From RFTU01 sp032122355 (GTDB lineage: Bacteria; Pseudomonadota; Gammaproteobacteria; Burkholderiales; Burkholderiaceae_C): a stretch of DNA of 35,143 bases. Of the stretch, positions 8,461-16,418 are shown one piece after another. Position 1 is the first letter of the stretch; each line of letters opens with the position of its first letter. The stretch covers positions 1 through 35,143 of the forward strand of contig JAUMCS010000031.1 in NCBI GenBank assembly GCA_032122355.1, given 5' to 3'. The notes below the pieces were generated by a model. The model saw only the letters and a list, made by a program, of their open reading frames with translations, was not told the origin of the DNA and searched no databases. The translations under genes and the position numbers were made by a program.

Positions 8461-9342
8461 ATGAATGCCCATTCTTTCACTGACGTCACTGTCATTATCG
8501 TGACTTACAACAGTGCGCATTGTCTGCCAGGCCTAGCCCCGCTACTATTGCAGTGCCCTCATGTCATTATTTCTGATAATGCCAGCCTTGATGACACCAT
8601 TTCAATCAGCCAAAAACTCATTCCGCATGCACAACTGCTCACCCATTCTCAAAATATGGGATTTGGTGCTGCCAATAACCGTGCGCTTGCGCAAACCCAA
8701 ACACCCTTAGCTTTACTACTCAACCCTGACTGCGAAATCAGCCCAGAATCGTTACAAAGCTTGCTCAATCAGGCTGACCAATTCGCTGATGCGGGTATAT
8801 TGGCACCACAACTGTATAACGCAGATCAAAAAATTGAAATCAATTACCGCTGGCCTTCCATACAATGGTCAGGCCGTGGCCCGGGTGCCTCAGGACCCGC
8901 TTGTGTTGGCTTCATCACGGGGGCGGTGATGCTATTGAAACTCAAGCATTTCCAACAAACCGGTTTTTTTGATGAGCGCTTTTTTTTATACTATGAAGAT
9001 GACGACTTGTGCTTAAGGCTTTTTCAAGCTCAAGTTCCAATGATGATATGCCCTGAGATTCACGCCATTCACCGCTCAAGAGGCTCCGTACGCGGTGGTT
9101 CGGTTTTAAAAAATGAGTATATACGCGGCTATCATCACGCTCAATCAAAACTGCTTTACGTGCAAATACATCAATCTGAGAATGCGGCTTTGCACCTTCG
9201 CTGGAAAGTACTGGCCACAACCATCTTGGCCCTGCCGTTACGCATCATGGTATTTTCACCCCGCTTAATCGCCCGAATGATGGGGCGATTCATGGGTTTA
9301 ATACGATATAAAATCCCATTTATTAAAACTGAATCAAAATGA
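8461..9342 (+). CDS. Glycosyltransferase family 2 (rhamnosyltransferase-like)
   Basis: A 293-residue GT-A fold transferase. Motifs are VIIVTYNSA at the N terminus, ISDNASLDDT, MGFGAANNRA, LLLNPDCEIS (donor/metal site region), CVGFITGAVML and FFLYYEDDDLCLRL, which together resemble WbbL-type rhamnosyltransferases of O-antigen synthesis. The frame is also open from an ATG at 8419, inside the GT25 gene. I prefer 8461 because it leaves the usual few residues before the first beta strand; neither start has a clear ribosome-binding site. The last four bases overlap the start of the WaaL-like gene (ATGA), showing coupling. Sugar specificity is not visible. Confidence 0.87.
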   Translation: MNAHSFTDVTVIIVTYNSAHCLPGLAPLLLQCPHVIISDNASLDDTISISQKLIPHAQLLTHSQNMGFGAANNRALAQTQTPLALLLNPDCEISPESLQSLLNQADQFADAGILAPQLYNADQKIEINYRWPSIQWSGRGPGASGPACVGFITGAVMLLKLKHFQQTGFFDERFFLYYEDDDLCLRLFQAQVPMMICPEIHAIHRSRGSVRGGSVLKNEYIRGYHHAQSKLLYVQIHQSENAALHLRWKVLATTILALPLRIMVFSPRLIARMMGRFMGLIRYKIPFIKTESK

Positions 9343-10556
9343 AAAATCTACAAAAATATCTTATCCTATTACTTCTAGGGTATATTCCCATCATAAGCGG
9401 CGGCTGGGCACTTCTCACATTAACCGCCTGCATTTTGGGCATTCTGAATATATCTAAAATTCGATTAACCACCAAAAATATTATAGATTCACGGCCTGCA
9501 CTCATCATTTTTTCAGGGCTCATACAATATGCAATCATAGGAATTTTCTTTGGCTTCTATCATAACCATAACTTAAGTTACTTCGAGGCTTTCATCCCTT
9601 TTGTATTATCACCCCTTATTTTCCATGGATTTATTCAAGCTGAACCCGATGATAATACGCTATGGCTCGGTGCTGCTATGGCAGCCATGATGGGGTTACT
9701 AATCGCTGCTTATCAAGCCTACCACCTAGATATTGGCAGAGCATTTGGCGCCCTTAAAAACCCGATCATATTTGGTGACATTTGTATTGTATTTGCCTCA
9801 TTATCTCTGATTGGCTTATTATCCACTCAGCAAAAACCCGGTAGCGAATTATTACAACTCACATTAATCTTGGGATTTATCTCCGGGGTTCTTGCTTCGC
9901 TACTCAGCGGCTCAAAGGGGGGCTGGCTGTCCATATTTACAACCTTGGTCATTTTCATATGGCTGTGGCTTCGAAACAGACAAACAGTCATCAAAATCGG
10001 TGTGCTTTCGGCTGCCATAATAGGTATTGGTGGCCTCTTTTGGTTAGCACCCACTGAACTGGTTCTAGCCCGACTTATTGAGGGATTCCACGGTGGGGTA
10101 CATTGGTTTAAAACCGGTGAGATCACCGAAGGCTCGGTCAGTACAAGGCTTGCATTATGGAAAGCGGGCTTAGAAATGATTAACGAACATTGGCTAGTAG
10201 GCATTTCTAGACACGGAATAGAAGCGGCTTTACCATCACACCTCAAAGTTTATGTTCAATTGGAAAGTGATTTACTCATGTCACTAGTAGCCAATGGATT
10301 CATTGGGTTTTTGTCTAAAATTTATCTTTTATTCTCTGTGCTGTTTGCTTTCTCGATTTTCAAGAAAAGAAACATAACCCATAATCTTTATATTCCTGTC
10401 GCTGGCGCATTGCTAGTTATTCTATATATCGAGTTTGGACTATCGGTAGACACATTGGGTCGAAATGCATTTCGGCATCTATTTGTACTGCTTACCTTAC
10501 TCATACTAACGCTTACAATGAAAAAATATTCACCGAATACTCAGAATTACCCATAG
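9339..10556 (+). CDS. O-antigen ligase/polymerase-like membrane protein (WaaL/Wzy superfamily)
   Basis: A 405-residue protein with about ten hydrophobic segments, a long periplasmic loop roughly between residues 240 and 325, and the sequence SVSTRLALWKAGLEMI then HWLVGIS, typical of the Wzy_C/O-antigen ligase family. Such proteins attach or polymerise O-chains on the periplasmic side. In WaaL the loop ends with a motif H-[NSQ]-x9-G-x2-[GTY]. Here residues 309-323 read E-S-x9-G-F-I-G, so the spacing is kept but the key histidine is glutamate. The gene is clearly richer in A+T than its neighbours, as is common for O-antigen genes. It could be a ligase with altered chemistry, a polymerase or an inactive relative, so no symbol is given. 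Confidence 0.8.
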   Translation: MKNLQKYLILLLLGYIPIISGGWALLTLTACILGILNISKIRLTTKNIIDSRPALIIFSGLIQYAIIGIFFGFYHNHNLSYFEAFIPFVLSPLIFHGFIQAEPDDNTLWLGAAMAAMMGLLIAAYQAYHLDIGRAFGALKNPIIFGDICIVFASLSLIGLLSTQQKPGSELLQLTLILGFISGVLASLLSGSKGGWLSIFTTLVIFIWLWLRNRQTVIKIGVLSAAIIGIGGLFWLAPTELVLARLIEGFHGGVHWFKTGEITEGSVSTRLALWKAGLEMINEHWLVGISRHGIEAALPSHLKVYVQLESDLLMSLVANGFIGFLSKIYLLFSVLFAFSIFKKRNITHNLYIPVAGALLVILYIEFGLSVDTLGRNAFRHLFVLLTLLILTLTMKKYSPNTQNYP

Positions 10557-10616
10557 ACCGAGGGACATAATTCATAATTCCCCCTATTCTCACGCGACAC
10601 ATACCCATTCCTTACG

Positions 10617-12707
10617 ATGTCAACTCTAACCACCCCACACGATTCCACCCCATCCAAACCCGCCCACTTTCTACGCGCCATCATCGAGCGCGATTTAGCT
10701 CAGGGCGTTTTTGAAGGGCAACACTTTGCGGGCACACCCGGTGATGCTCAGCACCATGCGAGCGGCCCCATCGATACGGCTCGGGTGCGCCTGCGCTTTC
10801 CGCCCGAACCCAATGGCTACTTGCACATTGGCCACGCGAAAAGCATTTGCTTGAATTTTGGCTTAGCTCAAGATTTTCAAGGTGCATGCCACCTGCGATT
10901 TGATGACACCAACCCTGAAAAAGAAGAACAAGAATATGTTGATTCCATTATTGAAATGGTGAAATGGCTAGGCTGGGATTGGGGGCCACACTGCTACTAC
11001 GCCAGTGCGTATTTTGATTTCATGCACCGCGCAGCGACCTACCTCATCGAAACCGGCCACGCTTATGTGGATGAACAAACGCCAGAACAAATGCGCCTTC
11101 ATCGTGGTGATTTCAACACCCCAGGCACAGATAGCCCGTGGCGCAACCGCAGCCCCCAAGAAAACCTGGTGCGCTTTGAGGAAATGCGTGCAGGCTTACA
11201 CCCAGACGGAGCCATGGTATTGCGAGCCAAAATTGATATGAGCTCGCCCAACCTGAATATGCGTGACCCCGCCATTTACCGCATCAAACACGCGACTCAC
11301 CACCATACCGGCAATACATGGTGCATCTACCCTATGTACACCTTCGCTCACCCTATCGAAGATGCCCTTGAAAACATCACCCACAGCATTTGCACGCTTG
11401 AATTTGAAGATCAACGCCCCTTCTATGATTGGACGCTGGAACGCATTTCACCGATTTTGCGGCAACCTCAATTTCAAAAGGCCTGTGACTGGGTCACTCG
11501 CATTCGCTCACAAGGTACCGAAGCCGGTAAAGCCTTCGCCCTCACCTGCCATAACCATGCCCATAAACTCTATAACAGCGAACCCGAACAGGCTATGCTG
11601 CAACTCTTCAAGGGGTGGGAGCATAACCCCGATGGCGTGCTTCATGAGTTAGAACCATTTTTTCAATTACTGCAACAACACCCCAGCCAATTTGCGCCAC
11701 TGCTTCAACATGCCCTAGCCAGTTATGAGCCCAATGTACTGCGCCTACCGCATCAACATGAATTTGGCCGCCTCAACCTCACCTATGTGGTCACCAGCAA
11801 ACGCAAACTCAAACAACTGGTCGACGAACATATCGTCAGCGGCTGGGATGACCCCCGTATGCCCACGCTGGCGGGTTTGCGCCGCCGCGGCTATACGCCC
11901 GCATCTATCCGCAAACTGGCGGCTGATACCGGCGCAAGTAAAACCAATATTTGGATCGATTACAGCCAACTGGATCATTCACTGCGCGAAGACTTAGAAA
12001 CACAAGCCCCCCGCGCGATGGCCGTTTTAGCGCCCCTTCGTCTGCGCATTAATAACTGGGCTGACATTTTTGGTATTGATTCGCATTTAGAAAACTGTCA
12101 AGCACCTATGCACCCTCAAAAACCGGAATGGGGTCATCGATCTTTACAATTGAGTCAAGAAATTTGGATTGAAAAGGATGACTTTGCGCTGGAACCCCCC
12201 AAAGGATTTTTCCGGCTTTATCCGCCGCATACCGATGCTCAAGGGCAAACCATCGCGGGTAGTAAAGTACGGCTCAAATATGGTTATGTCATTGAATGCG
12301 TGGGTTTTGAGCTGACTGCTTCCGGAGAAATCGATGCCGTGGTGGCTCATATTATCCCCGACACCAAAAGCGGTAGCCCCGGCGCAGATTGCATCAAAGT
12401 CAAAGGGGTCGTGACTTGGGTCGCTTGTCATGAAGCCGTAGCCGCTGAAGTGCGTTTATTTGACAAATTATTTACCGAAGAGCAACCCGATGCAGGCGGC
12501 CGTGACCCGCGAACCGTGCTGAACCCCCACAGCAGCCAAACCGTGCACGCCTGGATTGAGCCCACATTAGCTCAGGCCCAATCTAGCCAACACTTTCAGT
12601 TTGAGCGCCACGGCTACTTTGTGACAGACCGCATTGATCACAGCAGCCAAAAACCCGTTTTCAATCGGGTAACAGGTCTAAAAGATAGTTTTGCTCCCAA
12701 AAAATAA
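10617..12707 (+). CDS. glnS: Glutaminyl-tRNA synthetase with a ~92-residue internal insertion
   Basis: A class I synthetase that charges tRNA-Gln with glutamine. The catalytic signatures are PEPNGYLHIGHAKS with HIGH at residues 70-73 and TSKRKL (KMSKS equivalent) from 393. WDDPRMPTLAGLRRRGYTP and the C-terminal anticodon-binding barrels (EIWIEKDDF, GYFVTDRID, PVFNRVTGLKD) are all present. The protein has 696 residues, against 554 in E. coli and about 580 in most relatives as I recall them. The excess sits between FYDWTLERIS (ending at 278) and HQHEFGRLNL (from 379), where E. coli has only about seven residues. The extra part, roughly 283-374, is helix-like and I do not recognise it. Both flanks are intact and in frame, so the enzyme is probably active. 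Confidence 0.93.
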   Translation: MSTLTTPHDSTPSKPAHFLRAIIERDLAQGVFEGQHFAGTPGDAQHHASGPIDTARVRLRFPPEPNGYLHIGHAKSICLNFGLAQDFQGACHLRFDDTNPEKEEQEYVDSIIEMVKWLGWDWGPHCYYASAYFDFMHRAATYLIETGHAYVDEQTPEQMRLHRGDFNTPGTDSPWRNRSPQENLVRFEEMRAGLHPDGAMVLRAKIDMSSPNLNMRDPAIYRIKHATHHHTGNTWCIYPMYTFAHPIEDALENITHSICTLEFEDQRPFYDWTLERISPILRQPQFQKACDWVTRIRSQGTEAGKAFALTCHNHAHKLYNSEPEQAMLQLFKGWEHNPDGVLHELEPFFQLLQQHPSQFAPLLQHALASYEPNVLRLPHQHEFGRLNLTYVVTSKRKLKQLVDEHIVSGWDDPRMPTLAGLRRRGYTPASIRKLAADTGASKTNIWIDYSQLDHSLREDLETQAPRAMAVLAPLRLRINNWADIFGIDSHLENCQAPMHPQKPEWGHRSLQLSQEIWIEKDDFALEPPKGFFRLYPPHTDAQGQTIAGSKVRLKYGYVIECVGFELTASGEIDAVVAHIIPDTKSGSPGADCIKVKGVVTWVACHEAVAAEVRLFDKLFTEEQPDAGGRDPRTVLNPHSSQTVHAWIEPTLAQAQSSQHFQFERHGYFVTDRIDHSSQKPVFNRVTGLKDSFAPKK

Positions 12708-12723
12708 GCACCACGCTTGAGCT

Positions 12724-13470
12724 TCAGCCCCCTATTTTGCGCCATGCACCTTGGCGCAAAATTTCATGCGGCTTAAAGCGTGATTTGTAGCGCATTTTCG
12801 GGCTTTCACCCACCCAATAGCCCAAATACACGTAGTGCAGCCCACGCAATAAAGCTTGTTGTATTTGCCAAAGAATGGCATAAGTGCCGTAATCAGTACG
12901 GTTGGATGCGGGGTCAAAAAAAGTATATACCGCTGAAAATCCATCGTTGAGCACATCAACAATAGCCACCATTCTTAACACTTCAGGCCCACCGCTGTGA
13001 TCGGTCTCACGGAACTCGATCAAGCGTGTTTGATAAGGGCTTTGTAATATATTTGCCTCGTAATCATCCCGAGTGGGTTGGTCCATACCGCCACCGGCAT
13101 GACGGTGATTTTGGTACTTCTCGTATAAATCAAAATGCTCTTGACGAAAACTTAAATCGCATTCATACACTTTGAGATGTCGATGTTTAATGGCAGCTCG
13201 GTGTTGACTTCGGCTGGGTTTAAAATCACGCACCGCGATTCTTAAAGGAACGCAGGCAGTACACTGATCACAGTAGGGGCGGTAGATGTAAATACCATTA
13301 CGCCGAAATCCAGCACCCACCAATGCCGAATATTGAGTAGAACTCAAAGGCAAAAAACTCATTGCTAATTGAGCCCGCGCCCTCATATTTTCTAGGTAAC
13401 TACACGGGTAGGTTGCCGTCGCAAAAAATTGCACAGCATCAGGAAATATGGGGGTAGCTTTGCTGTTCAT
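12724..13470 (-). CDS. bpt: Aspartate/glutamate leucyl-transferase (bacterial ATE family)
   Basis: A 248-residue tRNA-dependent transferase that adds leucine from Leu-tRNA to proteins with N-terminal Asp or Glu, marking them for ClpS/ClpAP degradation. Family features are QFFATATYPCSYL, GFRRNGIYIYRPYC, the CxxCxxC group CDQCTAC, and the C-terminal YWVGESPKMRYKSRFKPHE. The only reasonable start is the ATG at 13470; the next methionine lies beyond the conserved N-terminal block. That start is three bases from the CCA end of tRNA-Lys, so no normal ribosome-binding site fits outside the tRNA. The gene converges on glnS with a 16-base gap. The usual partner aat is not adjacent. Confidence 0.92.
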   Translation of the reverse strand: MNSKATPIFPDAVQFFATATYPCSYLENMRARAQLAMSFLPLSSTQYSALVGAGFRRNGIYIYRPYCDQCTACVPLRIAVRDFKPSRSQHRAAIKHRHLKVYECDLSFRQEHFDLYEKYQNHRHAGGGMDQPTRDDYEANILQSPYQTRLIEFRETDHSGGPEVLRMVAIVDVLNDGFSAVYTFFDPASNRTDYGTYAILWQIQQALLRGLHYVYLGYWVGESPKMRYKSRFKPHEILRQGAWRKIGG

Positions 13471-13473
13471 GTT

Positions 13474-13549
13474 TGGTGGGTCGGGCGAGACTCGAACTCG
13501 CGACCAACGGATTAAAAGTCCGCTGCTCTACCGACTGAGCTACCGACCC
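13474..13549 (-). tRNA. tRNA-Lys (anticodon TTT)
   Basis: A 76-base cloverleaf read on the minus strand. The acceptor stem GGGTCGG pairs with CCGACCC. The D arm is GCTC-AGTCGGTA-GAGC. The anticodon stem GCGGA/TCCGT (four Watson-Crick pairs plus a terminal wobble) encloses the loop CTTTTAA, with TTT at 13514-13516. The T arm contains GTTCGAG, and A-CCA is encoded. It is very similar to the E. coli lysine tRNA. It lies between tcdA and bpt on the same strand, and its CCA end is three bases from the bpt start codon. Confidence 0.98.
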
Positions 13550-13570
13550 AAACCTTGAATATGCAAGATA

Positions 13571-13599
13571 TTTATATTGCAAATCCGTGAAGAGTTCAA
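13571..13599 (-). promoter_or_regulatory. Candidate sigma-70 promoter for tRNA-Lys and bpt
   Basis: On the minus strand, TTGAAC (13599-13594) and TATAAA (13576-13571) are separated by exactly 17 bases. They match the -35 and -10 consensus at four and five of six positions. Transcription would begin near 13564, about 15 bases before the mature tRNA end. It is the best promoter-like pair in the 105-base gap between tcdA and the tRNA, but it is called by eye only. Confidence 0.5.
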
Positions 13600-13654
13600 G
13601 TATACCCCATTTGCATACGCCTTTTGCAGCACCTCCGCAAAAAGTTTATCGGAT

Positions 13655-14461
13655 TCAGCCTCGCAGGATTTGCCGAACCATCTCACCCGCAGCCGCCATG
13701 CCGAAGCTGGCAGTCACCATTACGCTAGAGCCATATCCATGACACGCCAAATTGGGCTCAGGCGCACAACCTAGCATTTGATCTAATGGCCGCTTCACCG
13801 ATTCCGTAGAGTAAATACAACGCAAGCCCACAATCCCAGTTCTGCCAATCACTTCTTGCTTACGCAATTTACTGCGCAGTGAAGCTAGCAAAGGATCATG
13901 GGTTACTTCCGATAAATCAGCCACTGCCGTCGCAGTTGGCAAAGCCTTACCCCCAGCAGCGCCCACACAAACCATGGCTGGCAGAGAACATTCGGGTGCA
14001 AAATTTTGTTTTGCCACCAAACCAAAGTGCCATTGCATCATCTCTTGCTTAGCACTAACCTGGTCACAGGCATCGATCACGCCACAGATGCCTGCATCAG
14101 CAGAAAACATGCCATTGCCAAGTAAATCCGGCCAATTGCCCGCATCGACGAACTCCTCGATGGCCACGACCTCACAACCAGGATGAATATCTCGTATGCG
14201 CTCTTGCAGCGCGATAGCTTTGGATAACCCTAAAGTTTGCGTGGTTGCCTGTATTTGTCGATTGATATTCGATTCGGATACATGGTCTAAATCAATCAGT
14301 ATCAATTTAGCAACACCGGAACGAGCCAAGGCTTCAACCGCCCAAGAACCTACGCCGCCTAAGCCAACCACCGTCACACAAGCCTTGCGCAAGCGCTGAT
14401 AGGCTTCGTCACCATACAACCGCCGCAAACCGCCGAAGCGGCGTTCTAAATCTTCATTCAT
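13655..14461 (-). CDS. tcdA: tRNA threonylcarbamoyladenosine dehydratase
   Basis: A 268-residue E1-like ATP-dependent enzyme that cyclises t6A37 of ANN-decoding tRNAs into ct6A. The N terminus carries ERRFGGLRRLYGDEA, then the nucleotide-binding GLGGVGSWAVEALARSG beginning at residue 33, and LILIDLDHVSESNINRQIQ. IDACDQVSAK follows, and the C-terminal GYGSSVMVTASFGMAAAGE matches the family end. It is the last gene of the run that starts with nadD, 32 bases after the YeeE-type gene. Downstream lies tRNA-Lys(TTT), itself an ANN-decoding tRNA and so a likely substrate; that pairing may be chance. CsdL/YgdL are older names. Confidence 0.92.
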   Translation of the reverse strand: MNEDLERRFGGLRRLYGDEAYQRLRKACVTVVGLGGVGSWAVEALARSGVAKLILIDLDHVSESNINRQIQATTQTLGLSKAIALQERIRDIHPGCEVVAIEEFVDAGNWPDLLGNGMFSADAGICGVIDACDQVSAKQEMMQWHFGLVAKQNFAPECSLPAMVCVGAAGGKALPTATAVADLSEVTHDPLLASLRSKLRKQEVIGRTGIVGLRCIYSTESVKRPLDQMLGCAPEPNLACHGYGSSVMVTASFGMAAAGEMVRQILRG

Positions 14462-14493
14462 ATGATTAACAAGTTGCCTTTAGCAGCGTACTT

Positions 14494-15564
14494 TTAAGCA
14501 CGCAACCATTGATATTTCAAAGCACTCCAGGCGCCTAAAACCATCGCTGCCAAAGCCAAGAAACTTCCAATTGATAAGGTGGAAACGCCCGTAATACCTT
14601 GCCCTATCGTGCAACCCCAGGCCAATACGCCCCCACAACCCATCATGAGCCCACCCACAAGATGATGGACAAAGTCTTGGGTGGTCTGGAAACCCTGCCA
14701 CTGAAAAGTGCCAGTCAAAAAAGCCATAACAGCGGCACCCAGGATAACCCCTGGAATGGTCACGATGGCCATGGTTAGTGTTCGACTTTGATCACTAAAG
14801 TACATCAACCAGTCTAATGAATAGGCCACAGGAGCTACAAAAGTAAATGATTCCATGCGATTAGAGCGAGTACCCAGAAAAGCTTCTTGCAGTGTTTCAG
14901 GGTGCTCAGGCACATAAGCCAAGACACCCGACAGCCACCAATAAGCTACGATCATAGCACCCACACCCAAGCCCCCACCCCAAACTGCCGGTGTTCGAGC
15001 TGCAGGTGATGTCCATGCCCATAGTCCGAGCAGCACTGCCAGGCCAGAACCCACCTTCAAGACCCATTGAGCCCTATCGCCGCCTATGCTCCATGCAATC
15101 AAAGAGGGTAAATCTTGAGTAGCTGGCAAAATGATAGTAAACCTATCAAGCCACTGCGCATTCCATACCGCAACCAAACCATGTAGAGCAGTCATACCGG
15201 CAAAGGCCATCGCACCAATCACCACCAACGCCTTTAAATTACCGGTCCCTAATCGTGTGAGTGACCGACTGCCACAGCCTGAGGCCCATACCATTCCCCA
15301 GCCAAACATAAAGCCACCCAAAATCAATGCCAACCAGGGTAATCGAGGTCGCGTGTATAGAGACTTTTCGGGCGATATCAAGCCCATAGCGACCATTGCA
15401 TTAAATCCTAGCATAGCCACAACAACGGCCAGAACCCACATACGCAAGCGCACGGTGTCGCCCGTGTAGGCCCAGTCAGCCAAGGCACCCATAGTGCAAA
15501 AGCGGCTGTGATGGGTTAGTGCACCGTAGAAAAACGCCAGAAAGAATGCCAGTAATAACAGCAC
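14494..15564 (-). CDS. YeeE/YedE family membrane transporter (sulfur compound transport)
   Basis: A polytopic membrane protein of about 356 residues with some nine to ten hydrophobic segments. Diagnostic elements are SRFCTMGALADW near the N terminus, WASGCGSRSLTRLGTGNLKA in the middle and LAWGCTIGQGITG near the C terminus. This is the cysteine/glycine pattern of the YeeE/YedE (DUF395) family, which includes the thiosulfate channel TsuA. The frame stays open upstream into ybgF (to 15714), but I prefer the GTG at 15564, 22 bases after the ybgF stop, because the region before it is ybgF coding sequence and lacks family similarity. No TusA-like partner is adjacent, so substrate assignment to thiosulfate is only a family-level inference. 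Confidence 0.85.
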   Translation of the reverse strand: MLLLLAFFLAFFYGALTHHSRFCTMGALADWAYTGDTVRLRMWVLAVVVAMLGFNAMVAMGLISPEKSLYTRPRLPWLALILGGFMFGWGMVWASGCGSRSLTRLGTGNLKALVVIGAMAFAGMTALHGLVAVWNAQWLDRFTIILPATQDLPSLIAWSIGGDRAQWVLKVGSGLAVLLGLWAWTSPAARTPAVWGGGLGVGAMIVAYWWLSGVLAYVPEHPETLQEAFLGTRSNRMESFTFVAPVAYSLDWLMYFSDQSRTLTMAIVTIPGVILGAAVMAFLTGTFQWQGFQTTQDFVHHLVGGLMMGCGGVLAWGCTIGQGITGVSTLSIGSFLALAAMVLGAWSALKYQWLRA

Positions 15565-15586
15565 AGATTTACGGAAATGCCCAGAA

Positions 15587-16417
15587 CTAACGCATCGCGT
15601 TGGATGCAGGGAAGGGGGTATTAGTTTGCTTATTAGATGAAGCCAAGCGCTCTGCAGCCACTTTGGCTGCCTCAGAATCGGGGAACAACTTCCCGAGTTC
15701 AGCCCAAGTTGCACGAGCAGCCTTTACATCCTTCATCTCTAGTTGGCAATTCGCAATAGCTAATAGCGCCTCCGAGGCTTTTTGATGTGTGCCATCAGAA
15801 ACCGTCACTCGAAATGCACTGATAGCTTCTTTGTAATCACGCTTACCGTACAAAGCATTACCCAGCCAGTAATGGGCACTCAAAAAATACCCACTGGATG
15901 GATACCGCTTTACAAAAGTCAAAATTTGGGTCGAAGCCAAACCAAAATCACCCGCGCTCAGCGTCGCCAGAGCCTGATCGTATTGACGCTTCTCGGCGGG
16001 GTCAGCCAAGAAATCGCGCCCGTCTAAATTCACCTTAACTGGCTCAAGGCGGCGCACACGATCATCAATCGCTTGGTTAAGGTCTTTTTGCTGCCGCTGT
16101 AGCTCTGACATATCACGAGCCAGTTTATCTATGGGTTCACGTTGACGCGCTGTGTCAGCGCGTAGCTGCTCAATTTGAGCGCTCAAATCCAGCAGGGATT
16201 TGCGCAGAATTTGAATACTGGAAGTTTGTTCTTGTATCGCTGCCTTTTGCTGAGCCAGCAGGGCATCGTATTCTTTATTTTGCTCACGCAACTGCAAAAT
16301 AGCCCGCCGCGCTTGATCGTCTGAGAAAAATTCAGCTGCATGGCCTGGGGTTGAGCACACCAAACCCGCAGCCATTAACATACTATTGCTAAAAGTGCGC
16401 AATGGTGTGCCAGACAT
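15587..16417 (-). CDS. ybgF: Cell division coordinator CpoB / Tol-Pal protein YbgF
   Basis: A 276-residue periplasmic protein. A signal peptide (about 1-28, ending GHAA) is followed by a coiled coil (about 35-120, rich in Q, E and L heptads). A C-terminal TPR domain contains QYDQALATLSAGDFGLA, YFLSAHYWLGNALYGKRDYKEAI and the last repeat ending in FPDSEAAKVAAERL. CpoB links Tol-Pal constriction to peptidoglycan synthesis by PBP1B during division. The start codon is one base after the pal stop, so the two are coupled. The coiled-coil part is longer than in E. coli. Confidence 0.92.
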   Translation of the reverse strand: MSGTPLRTFSNSMLMAAGLVCSTPGHAAEFFSDDQARRAILQLREQNKEYDALLAQQKAAIQEQTSSIQILRKSLLDLSAQIEQLRADTARQREPIDKLARDMSELQRQQKDLNQAIDDRVRRLEPVKVNLDGRDFLADPAEKRQYDQALATLSAGDFGLASTQILTFVKRYPSSGYFLSAHYWLGNALYGKRDYKEAISAFRVTVSDGTHQKASEALLAIANCQLEMKDVKAARATWAELGKLFPDSEAAKVAAERLASSNKQTNTPFPASNAMR

Positions 16418-16418
16418 A

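Noticed and set aside
12704..12720. AAGC-ACCAC-GCTT as a terminator between glnS and bpt
   Set aside because: Only four base pairs and no T run on either strand.
14494..15714. Long form of the YeeE-type protein starting at 15714
   Set aside because: The added 50 residues overlap the 3' part of ybgF, which is well conserved in its own frame, and do not look like a membrane transporter start.
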